Assembly (NCBI GenBank): GCA_018697195.1
Contig: CM031858.1
Span: forward strand, 85,123,486-85,187,485
DNA length: 64,000 bases
Reading direction: 5' to 3'
DNA from: Certhia americana
Taxonomy: Eukaryota; Chordata; Aves; Passeriformes; Certhiidae
The notes under the pieces were generated by a model that worked only from the letters and a program-made list of their open reading frames with translations, was not told where the DNA came from and did not search any database. Positions 13,905-24,938 of the stretch are shown piece by piece (positions within the stretch are counted from its first letter, which is position 1; each line of letters starts with the position of its first letter). A program made the position numbers and the translations under genes.

Positions 13905-14660
13905 ATTGGATTTGTGTGGCAAAGTTTTGGTAGTGGAGGAGATACAGGGTTGACTGCTGTAAGAAGCTTCCAGAAGCTCCCCCCCATGTCTGACAGAGGC
14001 AATACCAGACAGCTCCCAGATGGATGGGATAACATACTTAAGAAGGGGGAAGAAGGATTGCACTCCACCTGTGCAACTGCAGCTGGAGAAGCATGAGGAT
14101 ATGAGAGAGGAACAGCCCTGCAGACACCAAGGTCAGTGAAGAAGGATGGGAAGGAGATGATCCAGGTGCAAGAGCAGAAATTCCCCTGGAGACCCTGGAG
14201 GACCCCACACCAGAGAAGTTGGTTGCCCAAAGGAGGCTATGACCCCTTAGGAAGTCCACACTGGAACAGGCTGCTGGCAGGACCAGTGGCCCCATAGAGA
14301 GAGCACACATTAGAGCAGGTTTGTTGGCAGGACCTTTGACCCCATTGAGAATCTGCCTCTGGAGCAGTTTGTTTCTGAAGGATTGCACCCCATGGAAGAG
14401 ACCCATGTTGGAGCAGTTCATGAAGAACTGCAGCTCATGGGGAGCACTCCCGTGGGAGAAGTTTGTGTAGAACTGTCTCCTGTGGAAGGGACGTCATGCT
14501 GGAGCAGGGGAAAAGTGAGACGTGTCCTTTCCTGAGAAGAAAGGAGTGGCAGAAGCAAGGAGTGATGGACTAACCAGAGCCCCCATTCCCCATCCTCCTG
14601 AGCTGCTGTAAGGGAGGAGGAAGAGAAAACACAAACACAGGATGGGCAGGTAACGGATTA
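13905..14660 (+). mobile_element. Avian LTR-type element (ERV-related), degenerate
   Basis: The stretch is markedly GC-richer than its surroundings and reads like an LTR/leader family that I recognise from songbird genomes, probably ERVL-like (from memory, not searched). Visible parts are a GTGTGGCA..GTTTTGGTAG opening near 13913, a TACTTAAG TATA-like box near 14034, a GACACCAAGGTCAGTGAAG leader with a splice-donor-like AAG/GTCAGT at 14123-14144, and then an array of 45-50 bp repeats to about 14510. I see no gag, pol or env coding, so this is a non-autonomous or solo remnant. Long minus-strand open frames across it are by-products of GC content. Both ends are approximate, and the left end abuts a T-rich run. 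Confidence 0.6.
14191..14510 (+). repeat. Imperfect 45-50 bp tandem array inside the LTR-type element
   Basis: Successive units begin near 14191, 14241, 14281, 14331, 14381, 14431 and 14476. Each carries a GACCCC-like box, then a GGAGCAG(G/T)TT-like box, and ends in a (G)AAG or GGCAG/AACTG segment. Units are 40-50 bp and diverged from one another, with several substitutions each. The array lies wholly within the LTR-type element and looks family-intrinsic rather than a later expansion. Confidence 0.8.
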
Positions 14661-14683
14661 AGAGCAGCTTTTAGGAGGAAGGC

Positions 14684-14945
14684 TTGAGGATGTTGGTTAA
14701 TGAGAAGTTTAACATGATTCAGCAGTGTGCTTGTAGCCCAGAGACCCAACCTCATCCTGGGCTGCATGCAGAGCTGCACGGCCAGCAGGGTAAGGAAGGG
14801 GATTCTGCCCCTCTGCTCTGCTCTGGTGAGACTCCACCTGGAATGCTGCAACCAGCTCTGGGGACCCCTGCATAAGAACATGGATCTCTTGGAGCAAGTC
14901 CAGAAAATTAACTGCATCTCAGCCAGACCCAGTCCTGGAGAAATA
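14684..14945 (+). mobile_element. CR1 LINE fragment, ORF2 C-terminal part, frameshifted
   Basis: Translation gives a CR1-type reverse-transcriptase tail in two frames. The frame from 14684 reads LVNEKFNMIQQCA, then the homology moves to the frame of 14727, which reads PLCSALVRLHLECC, QLWGPLHKNMDLLEQVQK. CR1 ORF2 is the endonuclease/reverse transcriptase that drives target-primed retrotransposition. Only about 75 codons near the end of the protein remain. There is a frameshift near 14725 and no 3' terminal repeat, so the copy is dead. It follows the LTR-type element by about 25 bp and runs in the same direction. Both edges are estimates. Confidence 0.85.
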
Positions 14946-17773
14946 CAAAGTTCACGCTTCAGTGAAAACATACTTTTTCATAAGTTCAAATGTGATGACA
15001 CACGGACGTTATGCAAATTTTTAATTTCTATTGAAGAAATATTTTTTTTGTTCTTTGTACATTCCATTTTTTCCTGAATATTATTGTTTAGACTGATAAT
15101 ATCATAAATAAGGTTTTCATATGAAACTAAACTACAAACTGAAGTTGATAAGACTATCTTGGACTTAAAAACACACTTTCCCTTAGGAAATAAGAAGGTG
15201 ATAAAAACTTTATGAGAATAGTGGAAAAAAGCAGAATGTGCTTTCATTCAAAGTAGCCAAAAAATGTAGAAAGAGAAAATTAATATTTTTTTAAGTTATT
15301 GCTAAATTTGAAATTATTGCTCATACTTGGGGTTCACTGGCAAGTTTGGTTTCTTTTTTTTGGTTTCTTGTTTTAATTACAATTTTCAGTAGTAAGGATT
15401 CTCTGTCACAGTCTATTTCTCATGTAAAAATACAAGAATTGTTTTCAGTTGTGCAGTGTTTATACTAAATAAATATAGCCAATTGAAGAGCTGTGTCTGC
15501 CTGGAGAGATTTCATGAGTGTTATGATACTGTCAGAGGAATGTCAGCATAAAATCTCTGAGAAGTCTTGGAAGATGGATTACCTTGAAATTTGCTCATTG
15601 TGTTTTGAATTTTTATCAGAGTACATTCCAGCTTTAATTTAATAATATGACATTTCTGGAATTAGATGGAATCACAATAGATTCCAGATGTGACATGTTG
15701 AATTTTTTGTTTTGTTGGGCTTTTGAAAAAATATCTAGAAATAATGAATATTTGACAGGAAAGTGATACATAGACACACATGGAATTGCTTTCAGCCCCC
15801 ATTTCCCACTCCTTTTCCTTTCTAGCTGAGACAACCCAACCAGCACTGAGCATTTATCCCCTTACTTCTTGCTTTTCTGTTGTAAAAAGATGGTGGGAGG
15901 AAGCGCACATGTAGCTTTGATCTTCCATTCAGAGGTGAAGAACTGACAACAAGGAAGGCTGTAGGTAAAGGACATTCCACTAAGATTTGGACCACAAGCC
16001 CAGACAACCATTCTACAGCATGATATAATTGCCAGAAAAGCAAGAAAAACTATTCATACCATTCAAGCCAGGGACAGGAGTTTTTATGGGTATTCATGAG
16101 ATATATTTTCATCCTGAATATAGTTAAAATTTCATATTTATATTTGAAATAGAAAGCCAAACCTGTAATTAAAATTAATTAATTATTTACAAAACCCATT
16201 CCCTCCATTTCAGCTCACTGTTGGAGGGAAGTGTCACTTTGCTCTTTTTGCTTTTTGCTCAAAATGTCTTATTAATTACATATTTTGGGAAGTAATTTTT
16301 AGGTTGTAACAAGAAATTTTCAAGCTTCTAACACATTGCAAAAACCATTAATGATAATGACTACAAAATTCCATCAGCAAATATATGTTGTCGTTTTATT
16401 GCTAAGCAATTTTTTGTTCTTTTTCTCATAAATACCAGATGACAGCTTTGCGCATGAAACCTACAATTCAACTTTCATTTGAGAATGAAAGTTTCTGTCT
16501 GAATACATGAGCTTCTGCCTGAGTTTCTCATTGTTTCTGGATACTGATATTAAGATGGAAGACTGCAGTATCCAGAATACAAGAACATATACAGTCAGGT
16601 TGGAATTTACTTCTACCTTTCCATGGTACTTGCTCTTTGCACATAGATGAGACAACTAATTTGCTGTGTCTGCAAAAAAAAAACGTAAAAAAATTAGTCA
16701 GTCATAAATTGATGATTTTTTTGAAACTTGAGGTGAAAAATTGGTAAGATATTAACCTATTGTCATAATGAATGTGTTGTATTCATGATTAAGTTGAGTT
16801 TAAAAATTAGAAGATCATCTCATGGAAAGCTCTATAGAAGTTGTCAGCAGAATCTCTTGGGGTGGCTTAGACGATCTGTTATTGATATCCAGGCATGATC
16901 TGTTTAATTATATTAGAATAAAAGCAATGAAGAAATGTGGCTTTACGAATACTAATATTTCAGGTAAGATTGAAGAAAATTACTGCTATTCTTACCCATG
17001 ATCTATTATTCTTGAATGTGAAATATGATAGGCAACAGGTGTCTGATCAAATAATCACTGAAAGAGAAAGAGATAGAAACTTTGGTCAAGTCTAAAACAT
17101 TTCAGTAAACGTTCAATAATAGGAAAGAATAGAAAGTTTGTGTTGAATAGCTGTTTATTCTTCCCTTTGTCCTCAAGAAAGTTTGGTACAATGAGTTCTT
17201 GATTACAGTGGGAATATAGACTGAGTCAAAGAGAATATTTAGTGAAAGACATTGATGTGCAGAACTGTGGTCTCTTTGATGTGGAAGTGGCTTGGCAATT
17301 CAAATTAGAGGCATGCAAAGCTTTGGGGTAAGTGTATCCTGTCTAAACCCACTAATCATCCAACTCAACACTATAAATTCCTCTAGACCTTGAAGGCTAA
17401 TTATCTAAGTGCTTTTTTTTTAGTCAAGTGAGTAAAAAAGAAGTTTCAGAGGGCAGCTGATCCCATCATGTACTATGAGTCTCAGGGACCTGATTTGAAA
17501 ACCCTTCAAGAGCACTTGCAATTTCCAGCTACTTCTGAGTGGTCATGGGTGGCCAGGGTGCATGAATTCTCTCTAGAAACTTCCTCAGCTGCTGGTGAAA
17601 ACATGCTCTGTGTTTCAGATATACAAACTACGTATATTTGAATAACACATATTTGAGATTTTGTACTCTGCAGTTAAAATCTGCTTCAAACTCGCTGTCC
17701 ATGCCCCAGCTTCAGGAAAAACCCATGACAGCATTTTAAAAAAGGTTTTTTTTATTTCCCTTAATCTTATTAT

Positions 17774-17966
17774 AAAAAAAAAAAAAAAAAAGACAAAACG
17801 ACACACACAAACATGCACACAAAGCCCCAACAAAACAGAACAAAGGATAACCGATCAAAACCAAAACCCACCAACCAAACAAAAACACCCCACCAACCCA
17901 AAAAACAATCAAGAAAAAACCAAACAAAAAAACCCAAAACCACAAACCCCACCCCCCCAAAACCTC
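17774..17966. repeat. Long A/C-rich tract, nearly G-free on plus strand
   Basis: An A18 run opens about 190 bp of A and C with very few other bases, including ACACAC, CCAACC and AAAACCC motifs and ending in a C7 run. The opposite strand is T/G-rich with G3 to G7 runs. The apparent K/N/P/T-rich open frames here are products of composition. Confidence 0.95.
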
Positions 17967-18431
17967 ATTACAACTTTACTCTTCAAGTTGTGTTACATTT
18001 CAATGACAGTGTGTATTGACTTGGTTTTCCTTGTACTTAATTTATTAATGCTTGATAGAAGTGTCTGATATCCATGGTGTTAATTTTCAACCTTATTCTT
18101 TGGGGTTTTATTAGATAAAAACTACCATGAAATTTTCAGAGGAAATTGAATATGTATTTTCTTGTTAATTGTATTTTTAGCAGCAAATCATGAAACATAG
18201 AGACAGAACAATAAGAATCAAGACTTTCACACTTGCCTCCTAATGGTATTCCTGTTGTTTAGAGATTAATACCTTACTTAGGGAGATATTGAAAGCAACA
18301 AAATCTGCTACCTGTTTTCTATATTCTAAATCAAATTGAAGCTTTTAACAAGATTAATTCTGAATATGGAGCTTTGCTGATTCAGTTAAAGCTCTGAAAG
18401 AAAGGATTGTCACTAATTTGATTGACTTTAG

Positions 18432-18457
18432 ACACACATACACACACACACACACAA
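18432..18457. repeat. (CA)n microsatellite
   Basis: About a dozen CA units with one TA interruption. Confidence 0.95.
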
Positions 18458-19283
18458 AAGAGACTTGAAGCATTCTCAGAAAGTATCACTGATGGAGAGC
18501 CTTATTCTCTAACTGCAGATATATAATTCCTGACACTTTCAGAAGGTGTCACTCTTCAGCAGAGGGATAATTTTAGCTAAACAAAAACATAGTGTTCAGT
18601 GCAGAAGATGAGCTATCTTCTAGCATTGGAAGGGAAGTAGCCTTTTATTTAAAAATATACAGACTCCTCTACTCCCAAATATAGCACATCAGTTTTAACA
18701 CTGCCTTGCAATGACACACCTTTCCAGCTCCTGGTCGGAATCACCACCAGCCTTTTCGCAGTACTGACAGACAATCTCTATGAAAACCAGGAAAAAGTCC
18801 CTATTGTCTTTAGCCAGAAAATAAGCTCTCAAGAACACTAGCTCTAGCTCAAATTTGTATGCACACACACATTTCTGTCTGGGAGCAGGAAGACTGATGG
18901 TAGCAGAAGCAGCAGAAGGCTGTGCCCATGAGTCACTTTTATGTATAGCCTAAGAAAGACCAAATGATATTGAATTGAAAAGATCAGTTACTACTTTGAA
19001 CACAATAGTAATTAGATAGATATTAATAGCAACATGATAAAGGGTATAAGTGTAAATATGTGTGTATATGTGTGTATGTATTGTGTTGCTATTATGTAAG
19101 CCTTGGCAGGGGTTGAAGGTATGAAAAGGGTTGCCCAGTTTAGGTTAGCTACAGAGTTAATCTTGTAGTCTTGAAGGGATTAAAGAAACCACAGCTATGT
19201 CAGCCTCTCAGGCACATGTGGTCATAGAGAGGATTATCAAAAATCTAGTTGCAGCAGTCCTTCAAGTATTCCTGCACTTGTAT

Positions 19284-19285
<2 letters not shown>

Positions 19286-19317
<32 letters not shown>
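19286..19317. repeat. T32 homopolymer
   Basis: An uninterrupted run of 32 T residues, the longest homopolymer noticed in the window. On the minus strand it would be a poly-A, but no polyadenylation signal or retrocopy body is recognised next to it. Confidence 0.95.
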
Positions 19318-19676
19318 CCCTGGGTTACACAAAGAAGTAGTAGTAATTTGTCCCTCCTGATGTCAGGGAGGGACATATGTGATTGCATATGGGGGAAGAT
19401 CTCTATGGTTGAGAGGACCATTCTTGCTAGATAAGACAAATTAAGGTTTTGATGAAATAATTTCAAATGCTCTCCTCTTCAATAAACAAAATTATCTAAT
19501 TGGCTTCAATCTGGGCTTTGAAACACATTGAGACTGCTAAGAAGTATAGAGCCACCAAACCCTTCAATACTTTCCAGACCTGAACCTAGGTAGCATAAAC
19601 CAGAGCCATGCCGTTAGAACTGCCAGTTTACCTGGGCTTATGGTATTTCCACTTTTCCACTTCATTCTTTTTTGTC

Positions 19677-19810
19677 ATATATATATATATATATATATAC
19701 ACACATGTGTGTGTGTGTGTGTGTTACACATGTGTGTGATATATATATATAGCTATAGACAGTTATAGATACAGATAAAGATTATATATATGTGTGTATA
19801 TGTATATATT
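19677..19810. repeat. Compound (TA)n/(TG)n repeat with inverted symmetry
   Basis: A (TA)11-like block passes into ACACACATGTGTGT and a (TG)n block, then a second ACACATGTGTGTG and further TA and TG blocks. The arrangement is self-complementary in several registers, so it could extrude as a cruciform or adopt Z-DNA in the alternating purine-pyrimidine part. Confidence 0.95.
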
Positions 19811-19814
19811 TGGC

Positions 19815-20040
19815 AGCTGGATTGCGTGCCTCTCAGGTGCCACATCGTGAGCTCTTACCGCAGCCTGACTGCCCACCCGCAGGAGTGACGGCCGGGGCGC
19901 AAGAAAGGTTCGCATCTCCGACCCCGTTTGCTCCAAACATTGGGAGCCTGTCACACCTTTGGCGGCTCCGCGGGCTCCCTCTGGTGGCCATCTGATCCCA
20001 ACCATCCCAGAGCTGCTTTTCCAGGGAACTTGGCACAGGG
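19815..20040. other. Small GC-rich, CpG-bearing patch
   Basis: Between a TA/TG repeat and AT-rich flanks lies about 225 bp with clearly raised GC and a cluster of CpG dinucleotides (near 19824, 19848, 19859, 19879, 19888, 19897, 19910, 19919, 19962, 19969). No repeat family or coding exon is recognised in it. It contains the CTCF-like motif at 19974-19990. It may be a regulatory element, or an old retrocopy I cannot identify. Confidence 0.6.
19974..19990 (-). promoter_or_regulatory. CTCF-like binding motif
   Basis: On the minus strand the sequence reads TGGCCACCAGAGGGAGC. It agrees with the vertebrate CTCF core consensus (TGGCCACCAG(G/A)GGGCGC type) at almost every position, including the invariant CCA..AG..GG bases. 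CTCF is an insulator and loop-anchor protein, and its motif orientation matters: this one points leftwards. It lies inside a CpG-bearing patch in an otherwise AT-rich, gene-poor stretch, which fits an insulator or loop anchor. Occupancy is inference; motif matches also arise by chance. Confidence 0.6.
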
Positions 20041-21909
20041 AATCAAGGTATCTATCGCTTTGGTAATGGAAGATGGGGTTGTTTTAATTAAAAATGCTCT
20101 GCGGTTATTTTGATCATGAGAAACAGCAAGGGAAGAAATGAACAGATACAGCAATATAAATATAAATATTCTCCGAGGCCTAGAGGCAGGGGCATTTTAT
20201 TCCATTGTAGTTAGATTTTGCCTGACCTTTATTAATGTGGGAAAACTTGGCTGAAAATCTGGCAGCATAGTTTACTAAGTCAAAAAAAAAACCCAAACTC
20301 TGAATTAAGGACTTCAGATGTCTAGTCAGAGTTGGTTATCTAGCAGGGCTCTTTAAAAAAGCTTGCCTGAAGTAGCATGTTTTATTGAAGTTAAGCCTAC
20401 AAAAAATGTCTCATGAGGTTAACACTGTTAGACTTACTCCCAGACCTATCTGAGTGCTCCACTTCAGCCTTACAATTGCCGCAGAAAGATGAGATGGACA
20501 AGAGAAAAACACTCATGGGGTAAGGTAAGATGGCCAACAGCAAAAAGATATTAGTGCTTTGCATCTGGCTTCAGCAGCTAATCATATTTCTTCATCAAAG
20601 TCCTTGCAACTAATGTGGAACCAGAGCACCATGACACTGACAAGTGTAGATTGCTCTACAGTGCCATTCACTGGAAACACTTCTTGGTGGGCTGTAAATC
20701 CTCTTGTGGTCCCAGATTATATTATGTAGTAGAAAGAAACAGGTTCAAAAGTGAAACATGATGCTGAAGTTACATTTGTCTCTTTTCCTTTCCCCATAAA
20801 CCTAATTCTCTGAATTAGCGTAGAAGAGGCTATAAGGAAACATGTCAATAGCCATCAGATTTCTCTGGGTTTATCATGATGTGACCAGAAGAATGAATTT
20901 GGCCCTAGAGAGAGCAAGACATAAGAGGCATGTAGATATTGGCATAAAATCACACACACACACAATCTTCTAATTTCTTACATTTTGATTATTAAACTGT
21001 CAATAACTTCTGTACATTGAAATACAAGACACACAGATATAAGGATTATCTTGTTATAATAAATTGACTACTTATTTTTAACACAGATAAAATGATTCCA
21101 TAAAATCACAATAACATCAGGTCTAACACAACCTTTGGCAGGACTAATGCCTTTCTTATTTACTTATTTTTCTATCAATACTAGATTTTTTACCTAGATA
21201 ATTTTTCTTTCACTAACAGATTTTTCTCAGCCCTAGGACTTAGTGATCTATTTTCAGAATGGATATTATAATCTTATAAAATAAGTAGGCGCTTGAAAGG
21301 CCTGCTGCTAGATTTCAACATAAAACTTTAGTGGTAGGGTCAGCAGGAGAGATGAAGTCTACAACCTTCAAAGTTGACCTGCAACACAAGGTACACTGTG
21401 GAAATGCAAGAGGTCAGAGTTCATACTTGAAAATCAGAGGCAGGGCAGGCATGGAGCTGGTGATTTGATCATGCTGAGCTGAGATCCTGATGCCAGGTAG
21501 GATTAAAGAAGCTTAAGAGCTGCCCTGCCTTGAGTCAGACAATAATAGTTTTCAAGGATTCTGGATGGTTGAAGATTAATAAATGTCAGAGCAGTGAGGA
21601 CACCCTGTATCTGCTACTGCAGTCTGCATGGGAATATGAAGTCATGAGAGTGAGGGTGCCTTCTTGGTGCTGACTAAAAGCCCCTCTGTGCTGGAATCTC
21701 ATAAGGCATGACGTTGCCCTCCCTGCCTTTGTACTGCCCGTTCCTAAAACACATAAGAGCTGCCCTGCCCTCTGGTTTGTTCAAATTTCCTATGATGCTG
21801 GCTACTACTTGCAGAGGCAGTGCTGTATATGGCTGGAGGCCTCCAGTGTGATCTTCTACTTTCCAGTTGCTCAGGTACTTCTGACCTACCTTGCATCTGG
21901 GCAGCCACT

Positions 21910-22460
21910 TGTCTTAGGTTACAATGTAAGGCATAACCAGAAGTATGCATTCTATAACCATCTTCATAAGCTGTTAAAAACAGGTGGGGCAGTGTTCTAT
22001 ATGTCTTCCATCCCCATAACTCTGGGAGGATATCTTCTGTTAATGGACCATCGAGTCTCACTGCATGACTGATAAAATTAAAATCTTCCCACTGTGAGAT
22101 ATTGTGTCCGGAGGAAACAAGCATTCCTACCTGGCTATTATCTAAGGTTAGGAACACCATGAGCAGCACTGGATTCACAGGGGAGAAAAGCTACATAATC
22201 ACAGCTTGACCTCCAGGAAAGGACCATACACTACTACAAGATCACCTCTTCAACCAAATCACATTCATTACTCCAACATGACTGCAGAGAGTCTATTTAA
22301 TCAGACTGCTACCACCACTCTGACCAACAGATTGTCAGGTCATATCCTGACTCTGTCAGTTTAAACCAGCGTTTCTGTATTATTGCCTGTATTTTAATTT
22401 TACTATTAAATTCTAATTCTGAACTTGGTATCTTCCACTGGTTTGCTTTCAAACTAGTAT
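21910..22460 (+). mobile_element. Solo LTR-like element, avian family
   Basis: From TGTCTTAGG onwards the sequence matches my memory of a songbird LTR family, including the CATGACTGATAAAATTAAAA segment and the CTTGGTATCTTCCACTGG end region. A direct repeat GCCACT lies immediately left (21904-21909) and right (22461-22466), a plausible 6-bp target-site duplication. The left end has the expected TG; the right end reads AGTAT rather than CA, so it is mutated or the boundary is slightly off. No internal viral coding is present, so this is a solo LTR. Orientation follows the TG start and is not certain. Confidence 0.6.
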
Positions 22461-22591
22461 GCCACTTATGACCTAATCTTCATGAATTTATCCCTGTTCT
22501 AGATTTTAACCTACTGATTTGGTCAGCCTTCATGTATTTCACTGCAAAGAGCTACACAGCTTAGTTGATCTTTTCAGAAATGTGGTTTCTC

Positions 22592-22953
22592 TGATGCCTT
22601 GAGAGGCTACTTAGAACAGAGGCTAGACAGTGTTAAAGGAATAAAGTAGGTATTTATTAAAAGGCTTTCAAAGGATACACCTTGGGCAGTACCAGAGCCT
22701 GGCCAAGTCTACAACCAAGATGGATAATGGGTCACACGTTTTCACACTTTTATAAATTTTGGTCCATTTACATATTTGGGTTAATTGTCCAATTACAACT
22801 TCATGTTATGAAGTCCAATCCTCCCAGACTGTTCTCCTCAATTCACTGTTGTTTGCACTTTTGAGGCCTGAAGCTGCAATGGCGTCCTTGGTTCTCAGGC
22901 TGGAAAAGGATGGTTTTGTCTAACTACACTGTGAAGAAGAGAACTTGGTAACA
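22592..22953 (-). mobile_element. Solo LTR-like element, second avian family
   Basis: The block from TGATGCCTTGAGAGGC to AACTTGGTAACA reads as a 362-bp LTR on the minus strand with TG and CA ends (TGTTACC start, GGCATCA end). On that strand it carries TTTTAATAAATACC, with an AATAAA polyadenylation signal near the U5 end, as expected. I recognise the family from songbirds from memory. No clear target-site duplication is visible, so ends could be off by a few bases. It sits 131 bp from the preceding LTR, in the opposite direction. Confidence 0.6.
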
Positions 22954-24821
22954 TTTTATATGAATGCAGTACAGAATCTGGAAGATATGAAAGCTAAAAC
23001 TTAAGGCATCGGTTTCATACAAATATTGAAAAATACAAAGCAAGGAAAAAATTTCTGATATCTGTTTAGAGTCAAATGCCTGTTACAATGAATAAACTAC
23101 AATATAATTCTTAGATTTTAATCCACTTTTTCATGCACATGATGCATAATATTAATGATGAGTTCATAGCAGGTGAACAGATATCCTTTTAGTGCCAAGT
23201 TGCAATTTTTAAAATTAAGAAAACCAGGTACTTTCACTTTCTGAAGTAATTCCATTGAAACCAATGCTATGAAATACCATCTGAGTAAAAATTTAGAACA
23301 CCTGCTCATCTTCTGTGTTTTGTACTGCTCTATGACTACAGCCAGTACTTATGTAAGGGCAGTAATAGCTTTTATTGCACCTTGAAAAAATTAGATCTCC
23401 ACATATGTGGATTTTTTTTCCTCTGTAGCTCTCAAAAAAGTTTTGAGATTATTTTGTTAAATACTTAATATTTTTCTGCCTTTATGGACAGACTTGAATT
23501 TGTTGAAAGTAGAGGGCATCAAAACAAACAGAGCTTTTTCTTTCCAGACAAATCCATTAAGAAATTCTTTGCTTCTCTGTTGAAGTACCAAGAATTATTG
23601 AATCTGTATTGTGCTAGTTTACCTACTGCTCTAGAAATTTGTGTTGGAAACAAGAGAATATGTAGTGCAAGAGATCATGCAAATTCCTCCTATTTTGATC
23701 TTCACCATGAGCTTTTTCACTTGTTAAATCATGAAGCAGGGAGAGGGAGGGAGAAAGGACTTTCAACACAGGCTTTCGCTGGAACTACAAGCATGCCAGC
23801 CTGCAAAAAGAAAAAAAAAAGGTTGTCTAATTTTTATCCCAAAGCCTAAAGGTCACACACTGCAGAAAAGCTGGGAATGGAGTCTGAGTCTTCCAACCAC
23901 ACATTTCCACTTTAATCATAAGAATTTTTGTGTCCCCTGGACTCTCAGTTTCTAGGTTTAAATAGTACATGAATATTCATAGAAAATCTCAGTGGGACTA
24001 ATCGTTTAGTACTAAAAAAATTCAAGCCTGCTTTCCATATAGCTTATTCATAGATGTTTTATAGTCTAGTCTCTCACTGTATATGTTTCAATTGCAAGTA
24101 GAAATCATGTACTGTTAAATAGTACAAGCAAGATGCTCACCTCTTTTATTTCTATTGAGATATTTAAGCTCCAAAACCTAAGTGTGTCAGTTTAAAGACA
24201 AGCAGCTGCTTAACTGCTCTGCTGAGTCAGACCTTGGTGGCATTCAAGGATTACTCCAACTGTTTTAAAATAATCGTGCCAGGTCTGACTCAACTAAGCA
24301 CAGCAATACAAACTCTGTGGCCCACTTCATTTTCCTCAGTGGCCAGAGTCCAAGAACATCATACAACAACTTTTCTCTTTTTCCTTGGACCGACACATGT
24401 CACCAGAAATTTTGTGATGGGAAATTAAGATTCCTCCTAATCTTATTCTCACAAAGAATTTAATTTATGTATTGTGTTCCTGGCAAGTCATAACTGAAGT
24501 TGTGCAGTTGACATATTCTGCAATGGAAAGCAGATCAGACTGATGAGGTAGCTTTAAATACAAAAGTACTTCAGAAGGAAAGAACATAGTTAAAATCACC
24601 CTAAAGAACAAGTCTAGAATCTCCATAAGTGCTGAGAAGAAGAAAAGTAATAGCTTGGAAGCACTGAGGATTGAGGCCAATGACTGGCTAATTTTACATC
24701 GGAAGTAGTAAGACATGAAGCCAATTATGTGTAAAGTCTCTAGGGACTACACAGAGAAACAGTGTTCCAGTATGCATCTTTCTGTTTTTCCAATAATGCT
24801 AAAAGGAATTTAATGAACTTT

Positions 24822-24938
24822 AAAAAAAAAAAAAACAAAAAAAAAACCAACAAAAACCCTCCACAAAACCCAAACACACATTCACACCCCTCAAAAAACC
24901 ACAAAAAACCAAAAAAACCCAAAAAACCCACAAAACTA
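24822..24938. repeat. A-rich to A/C-rich low-complexity tract
   Basis: An A13 run and further A runs pass into about 100 bp of AAAACCC/CACAAAACC sequence with essentially no G. The composition and polarity match the tract at 17.77 kb. Confidence 0.92.

Larger units (their letters stand above)
14946..21909. other. AT-rich non-coding stretch with simple repeats
   Basis: No gene or transposon is recognised apart from the simple repeats, the GC-rich patch at 19.81-20.04 kb and the CTCF-like site listed separately. The part at 21.3-21.9 kb has a more balanced composition and precedes an LTR, but I cannot assign it to a family. Confidence 0.6.

Noticed and set aside
13767..14421. Several minus-strand open frames of 98-134 codons
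   Set aside because: They overlap the GC-rich LTR-type element and its tandem array in the antisense direction, overlap one another in different frames and resemble no protein; they are composition artefacts.
17661..18068. 135-codon plus-strand frame rich in K, N, P, Q and T
   Set aside because: Caused by the A/C-only tract, which has almost no stop codons in any plus-strand frame.
21744..22178. 144-codon minus-strand frame
   Set aside because: It crosses the left boundary of the solo LTR and runs antisense to it; no known domain.
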